Made by a program: the position numbers and the translations under genes. Positions 1 through 5,752 of a DNA stretch of 5,877 bases are shown here, piece after piece. Positions within the stretch are counted from its first letter, which is position 1, and each line of letters starts with the position of its first letter. The notes beneath the pieces were generated by a model. That model was given only the letters and a program-made list of their open reading frames with translations, did no database searches and was not told the origin of the DNA. Source of the stretch: Desulfobulbaceae bacterium (lineage in GTDB: Bacteria; Desulfobacterota; Desulfobulbia; Desulfobulbales; Desulfocapsaceae); assembly GCA_003509305.1 (NCBI GenBank), contig DOMU01000102.1, positions 1,166-7,042 of the forward strand, read 5' to 3'.

Positions 1-1356
1 ACCATGGTCATTCTGAAGACGCTGATGGCGCGCGGCCTGATGGGCACGCTTTCCAGCCGCGTCATGATCGGCATGTTGATCGTCCAGGATCTGGCCGTTG
101 TGCCGCTGATGATTATCCTGCCGCAAATCAGCAATCCCAAAGCCGGGCTGCCGCTGCTCGCCTGGGCGGCGCTGAAGGCCCTGGCGTTTCTCGCGCTGAT
201 GATCGTCGTCGGCGTGCGGGTAATCCCCGGTCTCTTGGTCTATATCAGCCGTTGGAATTCGCGGGAGCTGTTTCTGCTGTCGGTCACCGCCATCGGCCTG
301 GGTGTTGGTTATGCCACGTACTTATTTGGCCTGTCTTTCGCCTTTGGCGCTTTCGTCGCCGGCATGGTCCTCAGCGAATCCAATTACAGCCATCAGGCGC
401 TGTCTGACATCGTGCCCTTGCGCGATATTTTTGGGCTACTTTTTTTTGTTACCGTCGGTATGCTGTTCGATCCGGTCTTTCTCTGGCGGTATCTCGGCGA
501 AATTCTTTTGCTCGTCGCCCTCATTCTGATCGGCAAGGGCCTGATTTTCGCCATGGTGGTGCGGTTTTTCGGCTACCGCAATGTCATCCCGCTGGCCGTC
601 GGTTTGGGCCTGTCGCAGGTCGGTGAATTCTCTTTTGTTTTGGCTGGCGTCGGGTTGAGCACCCATTCGGTCAGCCACGATATCTATAGCTTGACCCTCA
701 ACACCGCCATCTTTACGATGCTGCTGACGCCGCCGTTGTCGGCCCTGACCACGCCGCTCTACGCGTTGAGGAAAAAATGGTTCCACCATGAGCCATTGCA
801 CACCATCAACATTCCCGATACCGGGCTGCGCGACCATGTTGTCATCGCCGGTGGTGGCCAGACCGGCAAGTATGTCGCGCAGGTCCTTCTGGCTCGCAAC
901 GTGCCGGTGGTGGTTATCGAACTGAACAACCAACAGATAGTCGAAATACAGAAAACCGGTATCCCGTTGGTCTTTGGCGACGCTGGCAAACATTTGGTAC
1001 TTGAGGCGGCGGATATCGAACGCGCCAGGCTGCTCATCATCACCGTGCCGGGCCTGATTACCGTCAAGGAAATCGTTGAGCAGGCGCTCCTTCTCAACCC
1101 TCGTCTGCGTATAGTGGCGCGATCCGGCGGTTTGGAGCAGATGCGTCTCTTGCATGAGATAGGTGTCGATCACCTGGTACAGCCGGAGTTCGAGACTGGG
1201 TTGGAGATCACCCGCCAGGCGCTTCTCGCTCTCGGTGTTGACAACGCCGAAGTCAGTCGTCAAACCGACCAGGTGCGTAAGGAACTCTATGCGCCGCTGT
1301 ATGCGGCGGAAGATAGCAAACAGGGGAGTGGAAGAGGTGAAAGGGGGACTGGCTGA
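1..1356 (+). CDS. CPA2/Kef-type monovalent cation:proton antiporter with C-terminal TrkA-N domain (5' partial)
   Basis: Inner-membrane antiporter exchanging K+ or Na+ for protons; the ion is not readable from sequence. The frame is open at base 1, and the first visible residues (TMVILKTL) match the interior of the family's conserved Ser/Thr-rich helix, so the ATG at 4 is internal and roughly 120-130 residues are missing (estimate from family length). Counting that ATG as residue 1, the fragment shows the QD motif of CPA2 exchangers (Q28-D29 in IVQDLAVVP), then a series of hydrophobic helices to about residue 255. A Rossmann TrkA-N/RCK domain starts near D277, with glycine motif G283-x-G285-x-x-G288 and the acidic residue E306 ending the second strand, typical of NAD(H) binding. 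The protein stops at residue 450, about 40 residues after TrkA-N, with a polar tail rich in Gly, Lys, Arg and Glu and no recognisable TrkA-C domain. It converges on the DUF5329-like gene. Family call is strong; specific Kef/YbaL-type identity is not assigned. Confidence 0.93.
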   Translation, partial: TMVILKTLMARGLMGTLSSRVMIGMLIVQDLAVVPLMIILPQISNPKAGLPLLAWAALKALAFLALMIVVGVRVIPGLLVYISRWNSRELFLLSVTAIGLGVGYATYLFGLSFAFGAFVAGMVLSESNYSHQALSDIVPLRDIFGLLFFVTVGMLFDPVFLWRYLGEILLLVALILIGKGLIFAMVVRFFGYRNVIPLAVGLGLSQVGEFSFVLAGVGLSTHSVSHDIYSLTLNTAIFTMLLTPPLSALTTPLYALRKKWFHHEPLHTINIPDTGLRDHVVIAGGGQTGKYVAQVLLARNVPVVVIELNNQQIVEIQKTGIPLVFGDAGKHLVLEAADIERARLLIITVPGLITVKEIVEQALLLNPRLRIVARSGGLEQMRLLHEIGVDHLVQPEFETGLEITRQALLALGVDNAEVSRQTDQVRKELYAPLYAAEDSKQGSGRGERGTG

Positions 1357-1468
1357 ATGCCGTCGAGGGAGTCAGGAGGAAAAAACGAAATAGAAATGGA
1401 ATTAAACATTTTCTGAACGTTTGTTTGAAGAGCCGTTGGCGCAAGGGCAAGCTGGGCATTCGCCCGCT
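1357..1468. other. Convergent intergenic gap
   Basis: This 112-base gap separates the stop of the antiporter gene from the stop of the DUF5329-like gene on the other strand. A small GGGC-ATTC-GCCC hairpin lies at about 1455-1466 and is followed by a T-rich stretch, but the stem is only four to five pairs, so it is not called a terminator. No RNA gene or further coding sequence was recognised. Confidence 0.5.
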
Positions 1469-1831
1469 TCATTCTTTTTCGATCTTTTTCAGCTCTTCGA
1501 TGAAAAACTGACGAGCGGTCACCGTCCTGCCATCGGCAAACCGTATGTGGTATTCCTTGCCTGTAAGCGATGATTCTGACGCGATATTTTTTATAAAAAG
1601 TTCGGCTGTCCCGGCATATTTTTTTCCTCTTTTATACTTTGTCCTCAAGTGTTCAGCCGCTTTCCCATTGCCGTACTCCCTGCCGTTGCGGATAAATTTG
1701 GTGCTCTCCGGCGCTTTTTCGACCGAATTGATAAGCTGTTCGATCTTTGCCTCTTCAGTCATTTGCCCGTGCGCGCTGATCCCGGAACAAAGAAACAGCG
1801 CTGTCAATACGACGAGAACAATTTTATGCAT
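1469..1831 (-). CDS. Small secreted DUF5329-like protein
   Basis: Protein of 120 residues and unknown function, recalled by pattern as resembling the DUF5329 family. It has a signal peptide: basic start (MHK), hydrophobic core at residues 4-17, and a likely signal peptidase I cleavage after I18-S19-A20. The mature part carries the features I associate with this family: F46-I47-R48-N49-G50 (FIRNG), then AAEHLRTKYKRG around residues 58-69, ASESSLTG around 84-91, and a C-terminal FADGRT...FFIEELKK segment. It is predicted to be periplasmic or secreted. Cys15 lies inside the hydrophobic core, but the preceding residues (LFL) do not make a good lipobox. The ATG was chosen because GAGGAG lies 8 bases upstream. 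That site and the first codons lie within the end of the metallo-hydrolase gene (28-base overlap), which suggests co-transcription and translational coupling. The biochemical role is unknown. Confidence 0.82.
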   Translation of the reverse strand: MHKIVLVVLTALFLCSGISAHGQMTEEAKIEQLINSVEKAPESTKFIRNGREYGNGKAAEHLRTKYKRGKKYAGTAELFIKNIASESSLTGKEYHIRFADGRTVTARQFFIEELKKIEKE

Positions 1832-2997
1832 CGGTTTTTCTCCTCTGTTTTCTTATCGGCGCGGCAATCCCGGTTGCGGCCGCTTTGAAAAGAAGGAAGG
1901 TTTGCCCACCAGTGTTCAGGCTGGGTGAGGCCGGGAACCAATTGTTGTCCCATAAGAGGCGTGAGCAGGTTGACACCGCCATCTTTATCCGCCAGCCTGG
2001 CAATCATGCGGATGGATTCGTCCCAGGGGTGCAGGGCGAGATCAAAAACTCCCCAGTGCACGGGAACCAGCGCTTTGGCCCGGACATCGTGGTAGGCCCG
2101 GATCACCTCGTCCGGAAACAAATGTGTTTTCGGCCATCCCGGATTCCAGGCGTCAATTTCAATAAACGCCAGGTCAAAGGGGCCATGTTGATCGCCAATG
2201 GCGCGGAAATGCCCGCTGTAGCCGGTATCACCGCTGATAAAGATCCGCTTCCGGCTCCCCTTCAAAACATAGCTGGCCCACAGGCTGCTGTCGCGTGTGG
2301 CATAGGTGCGCCCAGAGAAGTGAAGGGCGCGTTCCGCGATAATGCGGATACCGTCTTTGCTGAATTCGTCACCCCAGCCCAGTTCGCGGATTTTTTCCGG
2401 GGAAATGCCCCATTTGACAAGGTGAGCGCCGACACCCAGTGGCACGATGAAAAATGTTTTTTTGTCTTTCAGATGGCGTATGGTGGCGTATTCCAGGTGG
2501 TCATAATGGTCATGCGTAATCAGCACATAGTCGGGAAGCGGCAGTTCTCGGCGCTCGAGCGGCGGCGGAGCGAAGCGCCTCACAGCAAAGGGTATGGGCG
2601 CGGCATTGCCGATAACCGGGTCAACCAGCAAGCGTTTGCCTTCCAGGTCGATGATGAGGGAGGAATGCCCCAGCCAGTACGCCGTCAATTCCTCCGGGTT
2701 TTCCGCAAAGGCATCTTTGCCGAGCCTGACCATAGGAAAAGGATAGTCAGGAGCGTTGGGATTGGGGAGAAAAAAACGAAGCCTGCCGGTATGGCCGCCG
2801 CCGCGCACGCGGTCGGGGTAATACGGCGTCTCCTCTTGATTACGGAACTTCCCATCGGCAAAATAGGGCAGATATCTATAGGCTGAAACGTCTTCCGGCG
2901 TCTGTCCAAATTCGCGCGGCGCACATCCAGCCAACAGAAGCACGGTAGCCAGCGGGATAGCAGCGGCGGCAGCGACGAACTTTTTGTATCTTTGCAT
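1804..2997 (-). CDS. MBL-fold metallo-hydrolase lipoprotein, NAPE-PLD-like (COG2220 type)
   Basis: Predicted metal-dependent hydrolase of 397 residues, anchored as a lipoprotein. The N-terminus (MQRYKK, then a hydrophobic run) ends in the lipobox L22-A23-G24-C25. Residue +2 is Ala, not Asp, which in Gram-negatives usually directs sorting to the outer membrane. The metal site is visible: H162-x-H164-x-D166-H167 (THDHYDH), H226 in ALHFSGR, D257 in SGDTGY and H314 in PVHWG. This follows the ligand order of N-acylphosphatidylethanolamine phospholipase D and its bacterial relatives, so a phospholipid-like or other phosphoester substrate is possible but not shown. ATG at 2997 was chosen because AGGAAG lies 5 bases upstream and it yields a proper lipoprotein signal. 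The last ~30 residues after the EHWW segment are polar, basic and probably non-family; they run across the start of the DUF5329-like gene. An IS481-type remnant lies just upstream. Fold is certain; substrate is unknown. Confidence 0.93.
   Translation of the reverse strand: MQRYKKFVAAAAAIPLATVLLLAGCAPREFGQTPEDVSAYRYLPYFADGKFRNQEETPYYPDRVRGGGHTGRLRFFLPNPNAPDYPFPMVRLGKDAFAENPEELTAYWLGHSSLIIDLEGKRLLVDPVIGNAAPIPFAVRRFAPPPLERRELPLPDYVLITHDHYDHLEYATIRHLKDKKTFFIVPLGVGAHLVKWGISPEKIRELGWGDEFSKDGIRIIAERALHFSGRTYATRDSSLWASYVLKGSRKRIFISGDTGYSGHFRAIGDQHGPFDLAFIEIDAWNPGWPKTHLFPDEVIRAYHDVRAKALVPVHWGVFDLALHPWDESIRMIARLADKDGGVNLLTPLMGQQLVPGLTQPEHWWANLPSFQSGRNRDCRADKKTEEKNRCIKLFSSY
1840..1845 (-). promoter_or_regulatory. 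Ribosome binding site of the DUF5329-like gene, inside the upstream gene
   Basis: On the minus strand the sequence reads GAGGAG, 8 bases before the ATG at 1831. It lies within the last codons of the metallo-hydrolase gene, so ribosomes finishing that gene pass directly over it. This supports the chosen start and a coupled two-gene unit. Confidence 0.75.
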
Positions 2998-3041
2998 GTA
3001 CTCTTCCTAAACGCTGGGGTTCCACTTGGTTCCATCCCCCA

Positions 3042-3215
3042 CGCACGGTTCTTGAAGTTGGGACGGCGTCTGTCTTTGTGGAGCAGCGCCTCCAGCGTCC
3101 CTTCTGCTTTGGCTTCTTGATAGCGATAGAACGTATCGCGTGACACGCCCATGATTTTGCAGGCGCGCGAGATGTTGCCCAGTTTTTCAGCCAGATTCCC
3201 TGCACCTGCTACAAA
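3042..3215 (-). pseudogene. N-terminal remnant of an IS481-like transposase
   Basis: Reading the minus strand from 3215 down gives VAGAGNLAEKLGNISRACK and, without a frame break, IMGVSRDTFYRYQEAKAEG and then LEALLHKDRRRPNFKNRA. This is the N-terminal helix-turn-helix of IS481-type (integrase-core) transposases, which typically read L.E.LGN.S.ACK.MG.SRDTFYRY...EALL...RR.PN.KNR. No start codon is present in frame before a TAA at 3216-3218. After the NRA residues (3042) the match stops and the frame runs on into the hydrolase gene in an unrelated phase, so the DDE catalytic core is absent. About 58 residues remain of a protein that is normally well over 300. It sits between the rhuM stop (3221) and the hydrolase ribosome binding site. 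No terminal repeat was identified. Confidence 0.8.
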
Positions 3216-3220
3216 TTACT

Positions 3221-4270
3221 TTACTTGCCTTTCTTTGCCAGGAGCGCCTTCAGGCTCTTGTCGAAATCGCTTTCAAACAGGCGATCCTGGACAATGCGGT
3301 ATTTCTCAAACTCACTTTCGGCGTGGCACTTCGCCATTTCCATGCTGACCTTGCCGCTGTCGTGCAGAATTTCCAACTCGGTGAACTCCACAAAACTATC
3401 CAGCCGCTTGGCCCAGTCTTCCATGGTCATGGGGATTTTGCGCAGCGCCCGCGCCTCGGCCAGTTCCAGCCAGGCGTTGACAATGCGGCCAAGAGAATCC
3501 AGTTCGTCTTTTGCCAGATAATTTTTGGCGATACCCACGTCTGTTTTGACGATTTTCCCGTCCGGGGCGCGTTCCCAACTGGTCAGGCCCATGTGATCCT
3601 TGTCGCTGTCGGCACGTTCTATAATCAGTTCGGCGGCGGTGTGGCCATGAATGGCAAAGTGCAGCTTGTTCTGTACGGTGGCGAAAAAAGCGCGGGTGGT
3701 CGGCGCGTCCTTGTTATAATCCACGCTCGTGGCGTAAATATCGGTGATTTTTTGGTAAAACTTGCGCTCACTGAGGCGGATTTCCCGGATTTCTTCCAGC
3801 AGCCGCTCAAAATAGTCTTCACCGAGAAATGCGCCGTTTTCCAGACGCTTTCTGTCCAGCACATAGCCCTTGATAGCGAATTCCCGCAAAACCTGCGTGG
3901 CCCACTGGCGGAATTGCGTGGCCCGCACCGAGTTGACCCGGTAGCCCACGGAAATAATCGCGTCCAGATTGTAAAAATCCACTTGCCGGGAAACGCTTCT
4001 GCCGCCTTCGTTTTGAACTATCCGGAATTTCCGGATAGTTCGATCTTGCTGTAATTCTTCACTTTCATAAATGGTATGTAAATGCTCGCTCACCGTTTTG
4101 ACTGAGACGGCAAAAAGCTCGGCCATCAGCTTTTGCGAAAGCCAGACAGTTTCACCCTCATACCGGGCTTCTATGCTCTGTTCGCCAGCCTGCCCGGTGA
4201 AGATCAGGAATTCCGCCGTGCTGTTGCGGATCAGACGCACAACGCCTTTTTCGTCTTTTTTACGGTTCAC
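3221..4270 (-). CDS. rhuM: RhuM-family protein (virulence RhuM family, COG3943)
   Basis: Full-length 349-residue member of the RhuM family, named after a gene of Salmonella pathogenicity island 3; the biochemical role is not established. Visible family blocks: RNSTAEFLIFT near residues 15-25; a winged or helix-turn-helix-like segment ETVWLSQKLMAELF...SVKTVSEHL at about 40-64, suggesting nucleic-acid binding; VDFYNLDAIISVGYRVNS at about 97-114; TQFRQWATQVLREF at 118-131; and the diagnostic FYQKITDIYATSVDY (171-185) and FFATVQNKLHFAIHGHTAAE (195-214). The C-terminus has MTMEDWAKRLDSF (281-293), HDSGKVS and a lysine-rich end. The start is GTG at 4270; no in-frame ATG lies nearby and the upstream ribosome binding site is weak (GGGA about 9 bases away). 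It is flanked by an IS3 relic upstream and an IS481 relic 6 bases after its stop, so it looks like acquired cargo. No partner gene of a toxin-antitoxin or restriction system is visible next to it. Confidence 0.92.
   Translation of the reverse strand: MNRKKDEKGVVRLIRNSTAEFLIFTGQAGEQSIEARYEGETVWLSQKLMAELFAVSVKTVSEHLHTIYESEELQQDRTIRKFRIVQNEGGRSVSRQVDFYNLDAIISVGYRVNSVRATQFRQWATQVLREFAIKGYVLDRKRLENGAFLGEDYFERLLEEIREIRLSERKFYQKITDIYATSVDYNKDAPTTRAFFATVQNKLHFAIHGHTAAELIIERADSDKDHMGLTSWERAPDGKIVKTDVGIAKNYLAKDELDSLGRIVNAWLELAEARALRKIPMTMEDWAKRLDSFVEFTELEILHDSGKVSMEMAKCHAESEFEKYRIVQDRLFESDFDKSLKALLAKKGK
4015..4041. repeat. 27-bp perfect palindrome inside rhuM
   Basis: Two 13-base arms, GAACTATCCGGAA and TTCCGGATAGTTC, are exact reverse complements around a single T at 4028. 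The palindrome lies in rhuM codons for the conserved segment TIRKFRIVQ (about residues 78-86), so part of the symmetry may come from the protein sequence. It could form an mRNA hairpin or act as a site for a dimeric DNA-binding protein; neither is shown. Confidence 0.9.
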
Positions 4271-4311
4271 AGGGTAATCGTCCCATATTGAGTAGCATTT
4301 GAAAGCAGAGC

Positions 4312-4416
4312 CTAAGCCGCCAGTTCAAGTTTCATTGCCGGGGTGATGCCGCCGATGCCCATGTTGGGACGCTCATTGTTATAACGCCAAAGCCACTTGG
4401 TGGCAAAATCCTGTAT
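4312..4416 (-). pseudogene. C-terminal remnant of an IS3-family transposase
   Basis: Minus-strand translation from 4416 gives IQDFATKWLWRYNNERPN followed by MGIGGITPAMKLELAA and a TAG stop at 4314-4312. This is the typical end of IS3-family transposases (integrase core, rve), where WLW.YNN.RPNMGIGGITPA.KL..A is highly conserved. Only 34 codons are left; the upstream frame meets TAA at 4419-4417, next to the left end of the ISL3 element. The DDE residues are gone, so it is inactive. The stretch between its stop and the GTG of rhuM (4311-4271) probably holds the IS3 right terminal repeat, but its exact outer end cannot be placed without a relative to compare. Confidence 0.88.
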
Positions 4417-4422
4417 TTATTC

Positions 4423-4452
4423 GGCTCCTCGTCGTTTGGTGTGGATTTGCTG
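4423..4452 (+). repeat. ISL3 left terminal inverted repeat (IRL)
   Basis: This repeat begins GGCTCCTCGTCGTTTGG and continues through GTGGATTTG. It matches the reverse complement of 5722-5751 at 24 of 30 positions, with the longest uninterrupted match in GTGGATTTG. Its inner part is also one arm of the 19-bp inverted repeat that extends to the transposase ribosome binding site. Confidence 0.88.
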
Positions 4453-4482
4453 TATATAGGTATCAAATCCACAGCAAACGAC
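4431..4482. repeat. 19-bp inverted repeat between the ISL3 left end and the transposase ribosome binding site
   Basis: The arm at 4431-4449 (GTCGTTTGGTGTGGATTTG) and the arm at 4464-4482 (CAAATCCACAGCAAACGAC) are complementary at 18 of 19 positions, around a 14-base AT-rich centre containing TATATA. The right arm ends one base before GGGAGGAG. As RNA this would be a very stable hairpin directly abutting the ribosome binding site, which could limit transposase translation from outside transcripts. As DNA it gives a second, inverted transposase-binding sequence inside the element. Confidence 0.9.
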
Positions 4483-4483
4483 G

Positions 4484-4488
4484 GGAGG
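4484..4488 (+). promoter_or_regulatory. Ribosome binding site of the ISL3 transposase
   Basis: A perfect GGAGG lies 4 bases before the ATG at 4493 and immediately after the right arm of the 19-bp inverted repeat. It fixes the transposase start and would be hard to reach if the hairpin formed in the transcript. Confidence 0.8.
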
Positions 4489-4492
4489 AGTT

Positions 4493-5737
4493 ATGAACGG
4501 GAATGATATCATAGCCTTAGGTCTTGGGTTGCAAGCGCCCTGGGAAATCGCAGGCCAGTTGCTGGACACGGAGAAGAATCCCCATGAATTGCTGTTAACC
4601 CTTCAAGCCAGGCGAGGGGCCTTGTACCCTTGCCCGGTATGCGGGGCCTCCTGCCAGGCTCATGATTTCAAAGAGATGACCTGGCGGCATCTCAACTTCT
4701 TTCAGCATCACTGTTATGTCACGGCTTCTGTTCCCCGTGTGCGTTGTCCCGAACATGGAGTAAAGCGGATACAGGTGCCCTGGGCACGGAAGGGGAGCAG
4801 GTTCACCCTGCTGTTTGAACAGGCGGCCATGCTGCTGGTCCGGGAAATGCCGGTGCTGACCACGGCCCGGATCCTGGAGATGAAGGATAAGAGACTGTGG
4901 CGCATCGTGTTCCATTATGTGCGGGCCTCCGTGTCCAGACTGGACCTCAGTGCCTTGAGGGCCTTTGCCGTTGACGAAACCAAATCGAGGAAAGGACACC
5001 GGTATGTCACGGTGTTCCTTGATCTTGACCGCAAAGAGAAACCGCTTGTCTTTGCTGTTTGCGGCAAGGGCAGGGAGACCCTGGCGGCGTTCAGGCGGCA
5101 CCTGGCCTCCCATGGCGGTTACGCCGGGAGAATAGTTGAGGTGGTTTCTGACATGTCCGGCGCCTTCATTTCAGGAATCAAGGCGCATTTTGCCAACAGT
5201 ACGCATACCGTGGACTGGTTTCATGTGGTGCAACTGTTTACCAGGGCTGTGGATGAAGTCCGCCGGGCCGAGTCAAAACGGGTCACCCTGCCGAAGGCCA
5301 GCCGCTGGGCCATATTGAAGAAGGCCGAGGGGCGGTTCACTTCAAGGCAGCCTGATGCCCTGTCCGAATTGGTCAGCATGGACCTGCACACCGCCAATGC
5401 CTGGAGGATCAAGGAGCTGCTCCGCTGGGTACGCCGGGCGGAAACCATGAGAGCGGCCAGATGGCGGCTGACCTGGTTTGCCAATATGGCCTGGTCACTG
5501 GTTGCCGGCAAAGACCTGCTCAAGCCTGTTGGCAAGGCCTTACGCACCATCGAAAAACACCGTGACGCCATCCTGGCACGATGGGATTCAGGTCACAATA
5601 ACGCCAGAACAGAGGCACTCAATGGCATCTTCCAGGCCGCTAAACGCAGGGCCAGGGGCTACAGGAATGACCAGACCTTCATCAACATCATCTACCTCCT
5701 GGCTGCCCCGATTCAGAATACCATCAAATCCACTTGA
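4493..5737 (+). CDS. tnp: ISL3-family transposase
   Basis: DDE-type transposase of 414 residues, the usual ISL3 length, moving the element that encloses it. Domain order: an N-terminal zinc-binding region with C47-x2-C50-x3-C54-x2-H57 and a second pair C85-x2-H88 (RCPEHG); a helix-turn-helix around residues 121-142 (VLTTARILEMKDKRLWRIVF); then the DDE catalytic domain. Likely catalytic residues are D161 in AVDETKSRKGHRY, D220 in VVSDMSGAF and E374 in NNARTEALNG. VDWFHVVQLF (240-249) and the C-terminal KRRARGYRN motif are ISL3 hallmarks. ATG at 4493 is chosen because of GGAGG 4 bases upstream. The gene is divergent from rhuM, and its stop falls inside the right terminal repeat. No frameshift, stop or missing catalytic residue was seen, so it should be functional. 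Confidence 0.96.
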   Translation: MNGNDIIALGLGLQAPWEIAGQLLDTEKNPHELLLTLQARRGALYPCPVCGASCQAHDFKEMTWRHLNFFQHHCYVTASVPRVRCPEHGVKRIQVPWARKGSRFTLLFEQAAMLLVREMPVLTTARILEMKDKRLWRIVFHYVRASVSRLDLSALRAFAVDETKSRKGHRYVTVFLDLDRKEKPLVFAVCGKGRETLAAFRRHLASHGGYAGRIVEVVSDMSGAFISGIKAHFANSTHTVDWFHVVQLFTRAVDEVRRAESKRVTLPKASRWAILKKAEGRFTSRQPDALSELVSMDLHTANAWRIKELLRWVRRAETMRAARWRLTWFANMAWSLVAGKDLLKPVGKALRTIEKHRDAILARWDSGHNNARTEALNGIFQAAKRRARGYRNDQTFINIIYLLAAPIQNTIKST

Positions 5738-5751
5738 AATGACGAAGAGCC
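5722..5751 (-). repeat. ISL3 right terminal inverted repeat (IRR)
   Basis: The inverted partner of 4423-4452, ending GACGAAGAGCC at its outer edge. It overlaps the last codons and stop of the transposase gene (5737), which is common in compact insertion sequences. Confidence 0.88.
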
Positions 5752-5752
5752 G

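Larger units (their letters stand above)
4423..5751 (+). mobile_element. Complete ISL3-family insertion sequence, about 1.33 kb
   Basis: The element is bounded by imperfect terminal inverted repeats of 30 bp (4423-4452 and 5722-5751; 24 of 30 positions agree, both outer ends reading GGCTC inward) and carries a single full-length ISL3-type transposase. Size and the GGCTCTTCG-like ends fit ISL3. ISL3 elements usually make 8-bp target duplications, but the flanks here (ATTTATTC left, GGCTTTTT right) are not copies. The outside sequence is an IS3 transposase end on the left and an IS4-like transposase on the right, so the element probably took part in a rearrangement after insertion, or replaced a neighbouring segment. 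The transposase looks intact, so the element may still be active. Confidence 0.9.

Noticed and set aside
436..1263. 275-codon open frame on the minus strand
   Set aside because: It lies wholly antisense to the antiporter, its translation is rich in Gln, Asp and Arg with no recognisable domain, and the plus-strand frame has clear family motifs. It is a shadow of the real gene.
1427..1498. Possible convergent terminator: GAAGAGC and GCTCTTC 58 bases apart with a small nested GGGC/GCCC hairpin
   Set aside because: The outer arms are only 7 bases and far apart, the inner stem is 4-5 pairs, and one arm lies in the DUF5329-like coding end, so it is too weak to call.
1885..2886. 333-codon open frame on the plus strand
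   Set aside because: It is antisense to the metallo-hydrolase, whose lipobox and full metal-ligand set are evident; the plus-strand translation shows no family features.
3323..4054. 243-codon open frame on the plus strand
   Set aside because: It is antisense to the well-matched RhuM gene and has no recognisable motif or good ribosome binding site.
3221..4270. RhuM as the toxin of a toxin-antitoxin or phage-defence pair
   Set aside because: No partner gene is adjacent, both neighbours are insertion-sequence remnants, and I see no clear catalytic nuclease or Fic motif in the protein.
4450..4463. Promoter -10 element (TATATA) in the centre of the ISL3 inverted repeat
   Set aside because: No reasonable -35 hexamer lies 16-18 bases upstream, so a promoter is possible but not supported enough to list.
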